NCBI RefSeq assembly: GCF_002086285.1
Contig: NZ_MVHU01000003.1
Coordinates: 183,556 to 247,555, forward strand
Origin: Mycolicibacter kumamotonensis
Lineage (GTDB): Bacteria > Actinomycetota > Actinomycetes > Mycobacteriales > Mycobacteriaceae
Length of the DNA stretch: 64,000 nucleotides
Direction: 5' to 3'
Below are positions 41,909-51,611 of this stretch, one piece after another. The translations under genes and the position numbers were made by a program. The notes beneath the pieces were generated by a model that worked only from the letters and a program-made list of their open reading frames with translations, was not told the DNA's origin and searched no databases. Positions within the stretch are counted from its first letter, which is position 1. Each line of letters opens with the position of its first letter.

Positions 41909-42655
41909 GTGCAGATTCTCCAGGAAGTTCAAGACCTGCCGAGCGCGGGCAACATCAAAGCCCAGTGGGTCAGTTTGTGGACCGGTCCGGCGGTCGGTGC
42001 TGTGCTGGTGGTCGCGCTGCTGGCGTTTCCCGGTTTCTGGCCCCCGATGTCTCCCACCCTGACCGCCGAACAGGTCGCTCGCTACTACGCCGAGCACACC
42101 GACTGGATCCGGTTCAGCCAGATCACCTTCAACCTGTGCGGGATCATGCTGCTGCCGTTCTTCATGGTGATCGTGGTCCAGATGAAGCGCATGAAGACCC
42201 AGAGCCACATCTTCGCCTACTGCTACCTGACCGCGATCGTCAGCGGCGCCACCATTTTCGCGCTGTCGAACGTCTTCTTCCTGGTCGCGGCGTTTCGTCC
42301 GGACCGCAACCCGGAACTGACCTTGTTGCTCAACGACCTGGCCTGGATCGTGTTCATCGCACCCATCGGGATGGTGCTGGCACAGTTTTTGCTGCTGGCC
42401 GCCGCGGTCCATTTCGACGACGGACCCGACCCGGTCTTCCCGCGCTGGGTCGGGGCCTACTCGCTGGCCACCGGTGTGGCGATCACCCCGGCGGCAGGCG
42501 CGGCGGTCTGGCAGACCGGACCGCTGGCCTGGGATGGGCTGCTGTCGTTCTGGTTGCGCAACGGGGCGTTCGCGGCGTTCGTCGTGGTGATGTTCTTCGT
42601 GCTGCGTCGTGCAGTGCTGCGCCAGGCGGTGGCCGAGGGAGTGGTGGCCGGGTGA
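41909..42655 (+). CDS. Uncharacterised polytopic membrane protein A
   Basis: A 248-residue protein with about six hydrophobic segments, starting at GTG 41909 with GGAGGGG about 5 nt upstream. I do not recognise a named family. It is clearly homologous to the next gene: both have VTAEQ/TTAGKVAxYxxEH-type openings, MKRM after the second helix, FRPDRNPEL versus FRPDRDPEL, and GPLAWDGLLSFW versus GPLAWNGVLSLWW. It overlaps the following gene as GTGA. Context with oxidase subunit III/IV-like proteins suggests a membrane redox or gas-related complex, but no haem or metal ligands stand out. Confidence 0.8.
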   Translation: MQILQEVQDLPSAGNIKAQWVSLWTGPAVGAVLVVALLAFPGFWPPMSPTLTAEQVARYYAEHTDWIRFSQITFNLCGIMLLPFFMVIVVQMKRMKTQSHIFAYCYLTAIVSGATIFALSNVFFLVAAFRPDRNPELTLLLNDLAWIVFIAPIGMVLAQFLLLAAAVHFDDGPDPVFPRWVGAYSLATGVAITPAAGAAVWQTGPLAWDGLLSFWLRNGAFAAFVVVMFFVLRRAVLRQAVAEGVVAG

Positions 42656-43401
42656 ACCTGCTGACCCCCGACCGGTACATCACAACAACGGACGGCGTCC
42701 CGGCCGGCAAACCCGATGTGCGCTTTCTGACCTGGTTCTTCCCGGTCTGGTACGCCGTCTTCGGTGTCATCATCTGCGTGCTGACGCGGGTGACGCCGCC
42801 GCCGCGGCCGGACGTCACCACCGCCGGGAAGGTCGCGTTCTTCACCGAACATCACCTGACCATCCAGATCGGGTTCGTACTGCTGCTGATCCTGCTGGGC
42901 GGCGCCCCGCTCACCAACGGCCTCGTCCTGTACCACATGAAACGGATGTCGGTGGGGTCGGTGTTCGGCTACGGCTACATCGCCGCCATGAGCGTCGGCG
43001 CCCTGCCGGGGTTCCTTCTGGTCGGGGTCTGCTACCTGACCGCGACGTTTCGGCCCGACCGCGATCCGGAGCTCATCGGCTGGCTCTACGACCTGGGCAA
43101 CCTGTCCTACAACGGGTCGCTGGGATGCTTCACCACCGCCTACGTGGTGCTAGCCATCGCCGTGCTCTACGACAAGAACGGCGTCTTCCCGAAATGGTTT
43201 GGCTACGTGACCGTTTGGCAGGTCATCACCGAGGTGATCGCCACCCAGTTCTTCCTGTTCTACTCCGGGCCCCTCGCTTGGAATGGTGTGCTCAGCCTCT
43301 GGTGGGCGGTCGTGGTGTTCTCGGTGTGGCTGGGTGCGCTGATCTTCGTGCTGCGGGCGGCCACCATCGGTGAGCCGGTCGACTCGCCAGGCCTGGACTG
43401 A
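42652..43401 (+). CDS. Uncharacterised polytopic membrane protein B (paralog of A)
   Basis: A 249-residue protein with about six membrane segments, beginning at GTG 42652 inside the stop of the preceding gene. It shares MKRM, FRPDRDPEL and GPLAWNG motifs with protein A, indicating duplication, although overall divergence is large. Distinct features are the hydrophilic Asp/Pro start (NLLTPDRYITTTDGVP) and the PPPRPDVTTAGKVAFFTEHH loop. The pair could form a heterodimer. Function unknown. Confidence 0.8.
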   Translation: MNLLTPDRYITTTDGVPAGKPDVRFLTWFFPVWYAVFGVIICVLTRVTPPPRPDVTTAGKVAFFTEHHLTIQIGFVLLLILLGGAPLTNGLVLYHMKRMSVGSVFGYGYIAAMSVGALPGFLLVGVCYLTATFRPDRDPELIGWLYDLGNLSYNGSLGCFTTAYVVLAIAVLYDKNGVFPKWFGYVTVWQVITEVIATQFFLFYSGPLAWNGVLSLWWAVVVFSVWLGALIFVLRAATIGEPVDSPGLD

Positions 43402-43419
43402 AGCACCGGAAGGAAACCC

Positions 43420-43995
43420 ATGCTGCAACGTGACGCTCCGACCACAACGGAAACCCGAGTGCCGGGCGACGGCCACATCTGGGTGATGGTGCTGGGCGAT
43501 CTGCTGATCTTCACCGGCTACTTCATCATCTTCATGGTCTTCCGAACCATGAATCCAGCCGACTTCCTTGCGGCCCAACAACATCTCAACGTCAACATCG
43601 GTGTGATCAACACGGTGGTGCTGCTGACCAGTTCCTGGTTTGTAGCGCGCAGCGTGCTGGCCGCCAGGGCCGGAAACCACCGCTCGGCGGTGCGGTTCGT
43701 CTATTCCGGGGCGGGCGGCGGGGTGTTGTTCATCGTGCTCAAGAGCTACGAATGGGCCGCCAAGATCAGCGCCGGACACACCAACTCCGACTTGTTCTTC
43801 TCGTTCTACTACGTGATCACCGGTGTGCACCTGGTGCACGTGGTGATCGGACTGATTGCCCTCGGCGTGGTCGTCCGGGAGCTCAATAACCCCGGTCGGC
43901 GCCGGCTCATGGTGGTCGAGTCGGCAGCGATGTACTGGCACATGGTGGATCTGTTGTGGGTCATCATCTTCGGCCTGCTCTACGTGATGAGGTGA
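43420..43995 (+). CDS. Cytochrome c oxidase subunit III family protein (NorE-like)
   Basis: A 191-residue protein with five predicted helices and the COX3 family pattern: GDLLIFTGYFIIFMVFR at helix 1, NTVVLLTSSWFVARSV at helix 2, KSYEWAAKI at helix 3, FYYVITGVHLVHVVIGLI at helix 4, and ESAAMYWHMVDLLWVIIFGLLY at helix 5. This length (about 190) and the HxVH...YWHxVDLLWV motif are typical of NorE-type proteins found with nitric oxide reductase. No subunit I or II, and no norB/norC, lies in the window. ATG 43420 has GGAAGG about 7 nt upstream. Confidence 0.88.
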   Translation: MLQRDAPTTTETRVPGDGHIWVMVLGDLLIFTGYFIIFMVFRTMNPADFLAAQQHLNVNIGVINTVVLLTSSWFVARSVLAARAGNHRSAVRFVYSGAGGGVLFIVLKSYEWAAKISAGHTNSDLFFSFYYVITGVHLVHVVIGLIALGVVVRELNNPGRRRLMVVESAAMYWHMVDLLWVIIFGLLYVMR

Positions 43996-43997
43996 GC

Positions 43998-44297
43998 ATG
44001 ACGGTCTTCGGCTACCGCGAACATCGACACGACACCGAGCGGTCGTTGACCCGCGTCTGGCTCGTGCTGGTGGCGATCACCATCGGATCCTGGACTTTGG
44101 CGCCGGCGCACATCACCCATACCGCGCAGGCCAGCGTGCCGGTCACCGCGCTGGTGCTGGCGCTGACATTCGTCAAGTCGCGCATGATCATCGGCCACTT
44201 CATGGAAGTCCATACCGCGCCGCGCTGGCTCAGACGAGCCACCGACGGCTGGCTGGCCGCGTTGATCGCGACGGTCTTCGTGATCTACCTGTTCTGA
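43998..44297 (+). CDS. Cytochrome oxidase subunit IV / NorF-like small membrane protein
   Basis: A 99-residue protein starting at ATG 43998, 2 bp after the COX3-like gene. It has three hydrophobic segments and the KSRMIIGHFMEVHTAPRWLR stretch that is characteristic of prokaryotic COX4/NorF-type subunits, which are found downstream of COX3-like genes. It completes the operon 41909-44297. The hairpin at 44314-44375 lies just after it. Confidence 0.82.
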   Translation: MTVFGYREHRHDTERSLTRVWLVLVAITIGSWTLAPAHITHTAQASVPVTALVLALTFVKSRMIIGHFMEVHTAPRWLRRATDGWLAALIATVFVIYLF

Positions 44298-44313
44298 GCC
44301 GTACCGGCCATGC

Positions 44314-44375
44314 CGCGAGCGTGCACGGTTGTACGGAAATTACGGCGTGTCGGGGGGCAAACACGCACGCTCGCG
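44314..44375. terminator. Long-loop hairpin between the oxidase-like operon and embB
   Basis: CGCGAGCGTGC (44314-44324) and GCACGCTCGCG (44365-44375) are perfect complements with a 40-nt loop. It sits between the convergent ends of the COX4-like gene (44297) and embB (44386) and could serve both strands. Read on the minus strand it matches the element at 39231-39292 block by block. Confidence 0.65.
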
Positions 44376-44385
44376 CCTAGGAGGG

Positions 44386-47300
44386 TCAGGCCTTGATGCG
44401 GATCTCCCCGGGGGACCACCAGCCGCTGCGGGTGGCGCTGCCCAACTCGAGCTCGGCCGGTGCGGCCGGGGTGATCTCGTCGAACTTGCGCAGCGAGCCC
44501 CAGTCGCGGCCCCAGTCGTGGTTGAGGTACGTCGCCATCACGTGCGCCCGCAGCAGCATGTCGGAGATGCCCAGCAGCCCGCCGTTGACCCCGTCCTGCC
44601 AGGTGTCGGTGTCCTGCTTCTTGGCGTTGTAGTCCGGGGTGATCCGGTACTTGGGCACCTCGGTGACACCGTTGGCGTGCAGCATCGGGTGCTGGCACGG
44701 GAACGCCAGGCCCACCGCCCAGTCCAGCAGCACCGGCTGCTCGGAGCCGAGGTATTCCTGGATGGTCTTGACCTCGGGCAGCCGCGGCGGGGTGAACGCG
44801 ATCCAGTCCCGCGGGTTCAGCGACTTGTCCACGGCCACAATGCGAACCGCGACTGCATCGGCGGGGATCTGGTCGCGCGGGTAGCGCAGGTTGCGCCACA
44901 TCCGCGGCCACTCGCCGAACAGGTCGTAGGGCACCAGCCGACCACCCGGCACGACGGCGCCGTCGGGGCCGGGCAGCCCGTACTCCAGCTGCACGTCTTG
45001 GCCGGTGGTGTAGCCCTTGAGCACGCTGTTGCCGGCGATGGTGCCCGCCGCGGTCACCGCCAGCAGCGGGTGGGCGTCGTCGGCGGGGGGCAGCGCGTAC
45101 CACGCCGAGGTGAGCTTCGACTCCTGCTGACCGTCGGTGCTGTAGCTGCCGGCCAGTGGAATCCGCGCCGGGTCCAGCCCGTAAGGGAGAGGGACCCTGG
45201 AACCATTAATGCCCGTTGTCGTTAATTTCTTCGGGGCGTCCCAGTCGTAGTCGGTGCCGGGCTGGGTGATGCTCATCCGCAGCGACTCGGCGACGATCTT
45301 CTCCGGCACCCCGTTGGCGCTGAACCCGACCGGGTCGGCGCCGCCCAGCGGCCCGAGTTCGCCGTACTCACCGGGCAGCGGCGTCAGCGCGCCGTCGTTG
45401 GCGTCCGGTTCGACCAGCACGTTGTCGGCCTGGCCGCAGCCGCCGACGAATGCGCGCACGTTGGCCAGACCGTTGGAGTAACTGGGGTATTCGCGGATGA
45501 CGCCGATGACCATCGAGGCCACGAACACGCACACCATGAAGCCGGCCGCCACCGGAACCGGTGCGGCGGTCAGTGCCCGCTCCAGCCGGCCCTCGCCGCG
45601 GTCGCGTGGCGCGAAGTGCAGCCACGCCGCCCAGCCGGCGGCGATGGCGAACAACGCGAAGAAGATCGTGCTGACCGTGATCCCGCCGATCCGCGGCATG
45701 TCGGCGTTGAACGGCACCCCGTAGCTGGAGACGTACCACCAGCCGTTGGTGGTGGCGAAACACAGGGCCAGCACGAACAGCACCGCCGCCGCGAACGCCA
45801 TCCGGTTGCGCGACCAGCGCACCACTTGTCGCGACACCAGCACCGTGGTCAGTGCGGCCATCGCCCCGGCCACCGCCGCGAACAGCCCGAAATGGTGCAC
45901 CCACTTGGTGGGGGCGAACATCAGCGAGAACATCGTCGCCAGGATCACGCCCATCAGCCGCCACACCGGGCCGCTGGCCACCCCGGCGATCCGCTTGCGG
46001 CGCAACATGATGAACATCGCGGTGAACAGGCACAGCGCGCAGATCAGGAATCCGAAGCGCCGCGACAGCGAGCCGTCGACGGTGGGCAGGATCAGGTAGT
46101 AGTAGCGCAGGTTCTCGGTGTACCAGGCCTGGCTGGGGCCGATCGCGGTGCGAATCCTGGTGGCTTCCAACACTGCCCGGATCGTCTGGTCGGCGAACAC
46201 CACGGTCAGGATGACGGCCCCGGCGGCCAGTAGTGGCGCCACCAGCGGCCAGGTGCCCAGCAGGCGATGGCGGCCCACCAGAATCCGCAGCAGCGGCCGG
46301 CCACCGGCGAGCAGGGCGGCCACCGCTATCAGCCCGGTGGGCTGAATGCCCAGGGTGAACGCCGCGCAGATGATCGCCAAGGCCGCCGGGGTGAGCCGGC
46401 TGGAGATGATCGCCCGCTCCACCAGCACCCAGGTGATCAGCGCCCCGACCGCGATGATCCCCTCGGGCCGCAGACCGTTGTTGAACGGCATCCACGCCGC
46501 CAGCAGCACCATGCCGGCCGCCCACAGCGCCGGCTTGCTGGCCGCCACCGCCGGACCGAAGCGGGGCAGCACCTCGCGGCTCAGCAGCAGCCAGCACACC
46601 AGCCCGGCGACCAAGTCCGGCAACCGGATCCAGATACTGGCGTCGGAGACGTGCGTCATCAGCGCCAACAGGTTGTAATACCAGCCGAACGGGTCCTCGG
46701 GGCTGCCGAACCACCGGAAGTAGTTGCTCATGTAGCCGGCGTGGTCGGCCACCCGGGCCATGCCCAGGATGTAGCCGTCGTCGGACGAGTTCGCGCCGAT
46801 CACGTACCAGAGCAGGAAGCCGAACACCACCGCCACGTCGGCCAAGGAGAAGAACCGCCAGCGGGACGGGATCAGCCGGTGCATCCGCCGCCCGTCGAGC
46901 CGGTCCAGCCGCCACAGCGCCAGCACCGCGATCACGGTGGCCAGAATCGCCGCGTAGATCGCCGCCCGCTTCAAAGCGGTCGGCTTGGTGGAGAACCGGG
47001 TGTCGATGTCGGCGGTCAGCGACAGGCCATCCGGCGCGGGGCCGGTCAGGTCGGTGAAGACCCCGACGATCTGCGGGCGCAGGTTCGGGTCGGGCCAGCC
47101 GTAGCGCTGGGTGATCCCGCCGATGGTGGCGAAGGTGCCGGCATGCGAGGAGGTGACCTCGATGTCGGTGCAGCCGGGGCCTTCCACCTTGGTCCGCGGC
47201 GCCGTGGCCAGCACCACGTTGCGGTCGGTGACGTCGACCCGCTTCTCGGTGACGGTGATGAACAGCCCGTTCAGTGCGGCGTCTTTGCCCTTGGCCGGGG

Positions 47301-47565
47301 CGGTGGACAACAGCGTCCCGCCCTCGGGGGGCAGCTCGCGCACCAGGGCGCACGGCGCCTTGACCGTCATCGACACCGGGGTCTGGGAGATCAGCGGCGC
47401 GGTGACGCTGTTCAGCTGCCCGTGCTGCGGCCAGTTCAGCGTCGCGGTGGTCTGCACCACCGGCAGCAGCGGGGTGGCCACCGACAGCAGGAAACCGACC
47501 AGGCCGGCGACGACGGCCACCCAGCGGGTCAGTTTCAGGTCACGATCGGTTACGGGCGGGGTCAT
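44386..47565 (-). CDS. embB: Arabinosyltransferase EmbB
   Basis: A 1059-residue GT-C membrane arabinosyltransferase of arabinogalactan synthesis and target of ethambutol. About 15 membrane helices and a C-terminal periplasmic carbohydrate-binding region are present. The catalytic loop has D262-D263 in SSDDGY, followed by ILGMAR, where M269 aligns with M306 of M. tuberculosis; the ILGM residues are those of ethambutol-susceptible mycobacteria. ATG 47565 has GAGGAG 9 nt upstream. An in-frame ATG at 47619 overlaps the embA stop and would add 18 residues. Last gene of the embC-embA-embB series. Confidence 0.96.
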   Translation of the reverse strand: MTPPVTDRDLKLTRWVAVVAGLVGFLLSVATPLLPVVQTTATLNWPQHGQLNSVTAPLISQTPVSMTVKAPCALVRELPPEGGTLLSTAPAKGKDAALNGLFITVTEKRVDVTDRNVVLATAPRTKVEGPGCTDIEVTSSHAGTFATIGGITQRYGWPDPNLRPQIVGVFTDLTGPAPDGLSLTADIDTRFSTKPTALKRAAIYAAILATVIAVLALWRLDRLDGRRMHRLIPSRWRFFSLADVAVVFGFLLWYVIGANSSDDGYILGMARVADHAGYMSNYFRWFGSPEDPFGWYYNLLALMTHVSDASIWIRLPDLVAGLVCWLLLSREVLPRFGPAVAASKPALWAAGMVLLAAWMPFNNGLRPEGIIAVGALITWVLVERAIISSRLTPAALAIICAAFTLGIQPTGLIAVAALLAGGRPLLRILVGRHRLLGTWPLVAPLLAAGAVILTVVFADQTIRAVLEATRIRTAIGPSQAWYTENLRYYYLILPTVDGSLSRRFGFLICALCLFTAMFIMLRRKRIAGVASGPVWRLMGVILATMFSLMFAPTKWVHHFGLFAAVAGAMAALTTVLVSRQVVRWSRNRMAFAAAVLFVLALCFATTNGWWYVSSYGVPFNADMPRIGGITVSTIFFALFAIAAGWAAWLHFAPRDRGEGRLERALTAAPVPVAAGFMVCVFVASMVIGVIREYPSYSNGLANVRAFVGGCGQADNVLVEPDANDGALTPLPGEYGELGPLGGADPVGFSANGVPEKIVAESLRMSITQPGTDYDWDAPKKLTTTGINGSRVPLPYGLDPARIPLAGSYSTDGQQESKLTSAWYALPPADDAHPLLAVTAAGTIAGNSVLKGYTTGQDVQLEYGLPGPDGAVVPGGRLVPYDLFGEWPRMWRNLRYPRDQIPADAVAVRIVAVDKSLNPRDWIAFTPPRLPEVKTIQEYLGSEQPVLLDWAVGLAFPCQHPMLHANGVTEVPKYRITPDYNAKKQDTDTWQDGVNGGLLGISDMLLRAHVMATYLNHDWGRDWGSLRKFDEITPAAPAELELGSATRSGWWSPGEIRIKA

Positions 47566-47615
47566 CGTGCGCCGCTCCTCAGCATCGCTTCGCTCTGCCG
47601 CGTCGCCGGGCGCGG

Positions 47616-50600
47616 TCATGGCAGTGCTCGAATCGGTCCGGGCCGGCTCCAGCCGGTCACGGTCATGGTGGCCTGCTCGACGTGCGCGTCGGGCGCGTCC
47701 TTGGCCGGGATCAGCCGGTGGTAGGCCTCCACGGCACCCCAGTCGCGATACCAGTCGTCGCGCAGGTAGGTCGGGACCGTGGTTGTCCACAGCATCGCCT
47801 GGGTGATCATGAACGGGCCGCCGTCCTCGGCGGACTGCCACAGGTTCGACGACGCCGCCGTCTGCTTGTGATCCGGCATGATCCGGTACTCGGGCAGCTC
47901 GGCGACGCCCAGGTGCTCGGTGAAGGGCCGCTGGCAGGGGAAGTTGGCCGCCACGGCGATGTCCATCAGCACCGGGGTCTGCTTGCCCATCAACTCGCTG
48001 ATGGTCTTGACCACCGGCACCCGCGGCGGGGTGAACGCGATCCACTGTTCGGTGGACAGGTTCGGGTCGTTGGCGACGATGCGAACCGCGTCGGTGCCCG
48101 GTGGCGCCCAGGCCAGCGGGAAACGCAGGTTGCGCCAGGAGTTCTGCGGTCCGATGTCGATCGGCTCGACCTGGCCCTGGGCCTTCACGGTGCCGCCTTC
48201 GGAGCTGGTGCCCCACTCCAGCTTCAGCGGCTGGCCGTAGTCGAGCTTGCCGTCCTCGCCGTGCGACCAGATGGCCCCCGCGGCGGCGACGACGACGATG
48301 GGTGCCCGCTCGGCGGCCGGCTCGGGCAGCCGGTACCAGACCGAGGTGGCGTGCGCGGCGACCTGCTCCTGGTAGGAGCCGAGCACCGGGGTGACCGCCG
48401 GGTCCAGGCCGAACGGCAGCGCGACCCGGGATCCGTTCACCCCGGCCGGGGCGTCGTCGGGCAGTTTGCCGCCGGCGGTGCCCGCGGCGTCGCTCTGGTT
48501 GGCGCTGGGCTTGTTCGGCGAGGCGTCGGCGTTGGGCACGCCGGGTTTGGCGATCACCGCCAGCGACGTCAGGTCGTCGTCGACGGCGTTGGGGGTGAAG
48601 CCGTACGGGTCGGCGCCGCCGAGCGGGCCGAGCTCACCGTATTCCTGGCCCGGGATCGGTTGCAGCAGACCGGCATTGGTGTCCGGTTCGGCGAGCACGT
48701 CGTCGGCCATGCCGCAGGAGGACAACCCGGATGTCAGGGCGTCGGCGTTGGCCCGCGCGGTGGTGTAGGCCGGGTAGCGCCCGACCGCGGCCTTGGCCAT
48801 CGAACCGACCATCAAAAGCACCATCAGGCTCGCGACCACCAGCAGCGGCGTCGACGCCAGGATCCGGTTGCGCCGGTTGGGTGTGACCTCGGTGTGCCCG
48901 GCGTAGTCCAGCCGGAAGTGCTGCCAGCCGGCCAACAGCCCGGTGGCGATCGAGGCCGCCAGGAACATCGACGTCACCGGCCGGCTGGCGATCACCGGCG
49001 GGATGTCGAACCACGGCACCCCGTAGCCGCCGACGTAGAACCAGCCGTTGACCCCGGAGGTTGCGATGGCCACCAAGAACAGCAGCGCCGTGACGTAGAG
49101 CGTCATGTTGCGTCGGCTGTGCAGCCCGACCCGGGCGAAGGTGAACGCGGTGAGGGCGGCCAGCGCCCCGGCCAGCCCGGCGAACGCGCCGAACTGCACC
49201 GCCCACTTGGTCGGGGTGAACGTCAACAGCAGCAGGCCCACCGCGGTGGACCCGATCAGCCGCCAGGCCGGGCCGCTGGCCACCCCGGTGATCCGCCCGC
49301 GCCGCAGCAGCACCACCAGCATGGCGAACATGCAGAACAGCAGGACCAGCACGGCGAACCGGCGGGTCAGCGAGGCGTCGACGTTCTCCTCGACGGTCAG
49401 GAAGTAGTAGCGCAGGAACTCCTGATACCAGGCGATGGTGGGGCCGACGACGTATTTGATCCGGGCCGACTCGGCGACGGCGGCCAGGGTCTGCGACCGG
49501 CATACCACCACGGCGATCACCGAGGCGGCCGCGGCCAGCACGGCCAGCGGGGCGGCCAGTCCGTCGAGGGCCCGGCGCCGGCGGATCACCGCTTCGATGG
49601 CCCGCGAGCCGGTCAGCAGCGGAGCCAGCGCGATCAGCCCGTGCGGGGCCAGCGTGACGGTGAAGACCGCCACCACGATCGCCAGCGCGGTGGGCACCAG
49701 TCGGCGGCTGGCGATGGTGCGCTCCACCAGCACCCAGACCACCAGCGTGCCCAGCGCGATCAGCGGCTCGGGGCGCAGGCCGTTGTTGAACGGCAGCCAG
49801 GCCGCGGCGAACATCATCGCGGCGGTGAACACCGCGACCCGGTTGCCGGACAGTCGGCCCAGCCGGGGCAGGATCGCCCGGCTGATGATCAGCCAGCAGG
49901 CCATGCCGGCGGCGGTGGCGGGCAGGCGCATCCACACCCCGGCGGTGCTGATCGTGCTCAACTGGCCCAGCAGGGCGGGATACCAGTCGAACGGCGCCTC
50001 GCTGGCCCCGAAGAACCGGTAGTAGTTGGCGACATAGCCGGCGTGCGCGACGTTGCGCGCCATCGTCAGGTTGTAGCCGTCATCGCTGGAGATCGCACCG
50101 ATGACGTGCCACAGCGCCAGGGTGGCCAGCACTCCGATGTCGGCCAGCCAGGTGATGGGGTTGGCCTTGAGCCAGTGCCGCCAGCCCCGCGGGACGCGGT
50201 GGGTGTGGCGGCGATCCAATACCGCCAGGGCGATGATGGACGCCAGCACCGCCAGCACCCCGAGCGCCATCACGGCGGCCTTGAGGGCGGTGGGGTTGGT
50301 GATGAACCGGGTGTCGACGGCGATGTGCGCGCTCAAGCCGGGCTGCGGGCCGATCTCCAGTTCGGTGAAGATGCCGCCGACCTGCGGCTTGTTCTCCGGC
50401 GGCAGGGTGCCCGCGGCGCCGGGGATTCCCACGAAGTCCGCGCCGACTTCACCGGCGTTGGCCCACAGATGCAGCTGGCTGCAGTCGGCGATCTTGGCGC
50501 GGGGGGCGGCGGCGGCCACGTGGTCGCGGTAGGCAGCGAACACGGCGGTCTTGTTGGCCCGCACGAACAGGCCGTGCGCGGTGGCGTCGACGCCGCCGGC

Positions 50601-50888
50601 GGGGACGGTGGACAGCACCAGGCCGCCCTTGTCCGGCAGAGTGGCGATGGCCGAGCAGGGGATGGTGATGTCCAGACCGCGGGGCGCCCCGGAGACCAGG
50701 GGGGCGGTGACGTCGGTGATGTGGCCGTCGGCGTCGACGCCCTGCGGCCAGGCGATGGTGGCGGTGGTCTGCTTGACCGGGAGCAGCGGGGTGATGCCGC
50801 ACAGCAACACGCCGGTGATACCTGCGACCACCGCGATCAGCCGGGCGATCCGATAACGCTGGGTGGGCTGATCATCGGGGGAGGACAC
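47616..50888 (-). CDS. embA: Arabinosyltransferase EmbA
   Basis: A 1090-residue GT-C arabinosyltransferase that acts with EmbB to form the 3,5-branched terminal arabinan. The N-terminus [35 protein letters not shown] is typical of the Emb family. The catalytic loop reads [12 protein letters not shown], and [35 protein letters not shown] closely follows H37Rv EmbA. It starts at GTG 50888. Unlike in M. tuberculosis, where fewer than 100 bp separate embC and embA, about 800 bp lie between them here because of the inserted repeat-bounded unit. Confidence 0.96.
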   Translation of the reverse strand: MSSPDDQPTQRYRIARLIAVVAGITGVLLCGITPLLPVKQTTATIAWPQGVDADGHITDVTAPLVSGAPRGLDITIPCSAIATLPDKGGLVLSTVPAGGVDATAHGLFVRANKTAVFAAYRDHVAAAAPRAKIADCSQLHLWANAGEVGADFVGIPGAAGTLPPENKPQVGGIFTELEIGPQPGLSAHIAVDTRFITNPTALKAAVMALGVLAVLASIIALAVLDRRHTHRVPRGWRHWLKANPITWLADIGVLATLALWHVIGAISSDDGYNLTMARNVAHAGYVANYYRFFGASEAPFDWYPALLGQLSTISTAGVWMRLPATAAGMACWLIISRAILPRLGRLSGNRVAVFTAAMMFAAAWLPFNNGLRPEPLIALGTLVVWVLVERTIASRRLVPTALAIVVAVFTVTLAPHGLIALAPLLTGSRAIEAVIRRRRALDGLAAPLAVLAAAASVIAVVVCRSQTLAAVAESARIKYVVGPTIAWYQEFLRYYFLTVEENVDASLTRRFAVLVLLFCMFAMLVVLLRRGRITGVASGPAWRLIGSTAVGLLLLTFTPTKWAVQFGAFAGLAGALAALTAFTFARVGLHSRRNMTLYVTALLFLVAIATSGVNGWFYVGGYGVPWFDIPPVIASRPVTSMFLAASIATGLLAGWQHFRLDYAGHTEVTPNRRNRILASTPLLVVASLMVLLMVGSMAKAAVGRYPAYTTARANADALTSGLSSCGMADDVLAEPDTNAGLLQPIPGQEYGELGPLGGADPYGFTPNAVDDDLTSLAVIAKPGVPNADASPNKPSANQSDAAGTAGGKLPDDAPAGVNGSRVALPFGLDPAVTPVLGSYQEQVAAHATSVWYRLPEPAAERAPIVVVAAAGAIWSHGEDGKLDYGQPLKLEWGTSSEGGTVKAQGQVEPIDIGPQNSWRNLRFPLAWAPPGTDAVRIVANDPNLSTEQWIAFTPPRVPVVKTISELMGKQTPVLMDIAVAANFPCQRPFTEHLGVAELPEYRIMPDHKQTAASSNLWQSAEDGGPFMITQAMLWTTTVPTYLRDDWYRDWGAVEAYHRLIPAKDAPDAHVEQATMTVTGWSRPGPIRALP

Positions 50889-50981
50889 GAGCCTCGATGT
50901 TAGGCGACCGGGGCGGCGAAGCCGGGACCCCGCCCCGCCCGTCCCGGTGGGAACCTTTCCCGTTGCAGGCCGCGGCCGGGA

Positions 50982-51030
50982 GGTATGTGATCGTTGCCCG
51001 CCTCTGAGCGACAACGTGCGTTATGTCAGG
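50982..51030 (+). repeat. Left 49-bp terminal inverted repeat of the embC-embA insertion
   Basis: It begins GGTATGTGATCGTTGCCCGC and ends CGTTATGTCAGG. It matches the reverse complement of 51612-51660 at 47 of 49 positions. It lies 93 bp upstream of the embA start. A CCGGG stands just outside (50976-50980) and another just outside the right end (51661-51665), a possible 5-bp target duplication. Confidence 0.9.
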
Positions 51031-51072
51031 TTCGGAGGGGCGGGCTCGGGTCTGGGGCCGGAAGGCGGGCCG

Positions 51073-51175
51073 GCGGGCCGGGTCTGGTGCCGGGACGGCG
51101 GGCCGGGTCTGGTGCCGGGCCGGGTCTGGTGCCGGAACGGCGGGCCGGGTCTAATGCCGGGACGGCGGGCCGGGC
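51073..51175 (+). repeat. GC-rich tandem repeats, unit GGGCCGGGTCTGGTGCCGG
   Basis: Four copies of a 19-bp core (one with CTAATG for CTGGTG), separated by variable GAC/GAACGGC spacers, lie between the left inverted repeat and the winged-helix gene. No gene is supported across 51031-51302. Slippage at this site is likely to make length variable. Confidence 0.75.
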
Positions 51176-51245
51176 GGCATGGCGCCGGGATCGGTGACGT
51201 CGGGGCCCCGTCCGCCACGTCCCGGAGCCCGAGATGTGTGGTGAG

Positions 51246-51278
51246 TGCCCGCCTCTGAGCGACAACGCGCGTCATGTC
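51246..51278 (+). promoter_or_regulatory. Third copy of the inner repeat motif, upstream of the small regulator gene
   Basis: This 33-bp stretch (TGCCCGCCTCTGAGC... to ATGTC) matches 50995-51027 at 31 of 33 positions, in the same orientation, and ends 24 bp before the ATG at 51303. The motif has a GACA-N10-TGTC symmetry inside, which would suit binding by a dimeric regulator. Confidence 0.6.
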
Positions 51279-51302
51279 CGACCATGATGGCAAGGTCCGG
51301 TC

Positions 51303-51611
51303 ATGACGAACCCGATAACACTGCGCGGCATCGAACTGCGCTACGTATTGACCCACTACCTGTTCCACCACGGTCGGTGCAGCATTACGGAACTGGCCGC
51401 CGAACTGGACTCCCGCGGCTTTACTGTCGTCGGCCGGCCGTCGAAGGCGATCTCCGATGCGCTGCGGTGGGAGCGGGAACACGGCCGGGTGTTCCGGGCC
51501 GGCCGGGGCTGTTACCGGCCCGCGTCGATGCCACGCAGCACCGAGTACCGGATTCATCAGCGGGTGATGACGCTGCGCGCCCAGGTGACGGACCAGACCG
51601 CCCCCGACTGA
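51303..51611 (+). CDS. Small winged-helix-like protein encoded antisense within the emb operon
   Basis: A 102-residue basic protein starting at ATG 51303. Residues 15-65 look like a helix-turn-helix with wing (HGRCSITELAAELDSRGFTVVGRPSKAISDALRWEREHGRVFRAGRGCY): the TELAAEL and SKAISDALRWE helices are followed by a beta hairpin. The C-terminus MPRSTEYRIHQRVMTLR is helical. A DNA-binding role is inferred; I do not know a named family. It lies on the strand opposite to embC and embA. Its stop codon directly abuts the right inverted repeat, and a copy of the repeat motif precedes its start. Confidence 0.75.
   Translation: MTNPITLRGIELRYVLTHYLFHHGRCSITELAAELDSRGFTVVGRPSKAISDALRWEREHGRVFRAGRGCYRPASMPRSTEYRIHQRVMTLRAQVTDQTAPD

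Noticed and set aside
47682..50903. 1073-codon plus-strand frame opposite embA
   Set aside because: Composition is Gly/Arg/Gln/His-rich with no domain features. It is the antisense shadow of embA, common in high-GC DNA.
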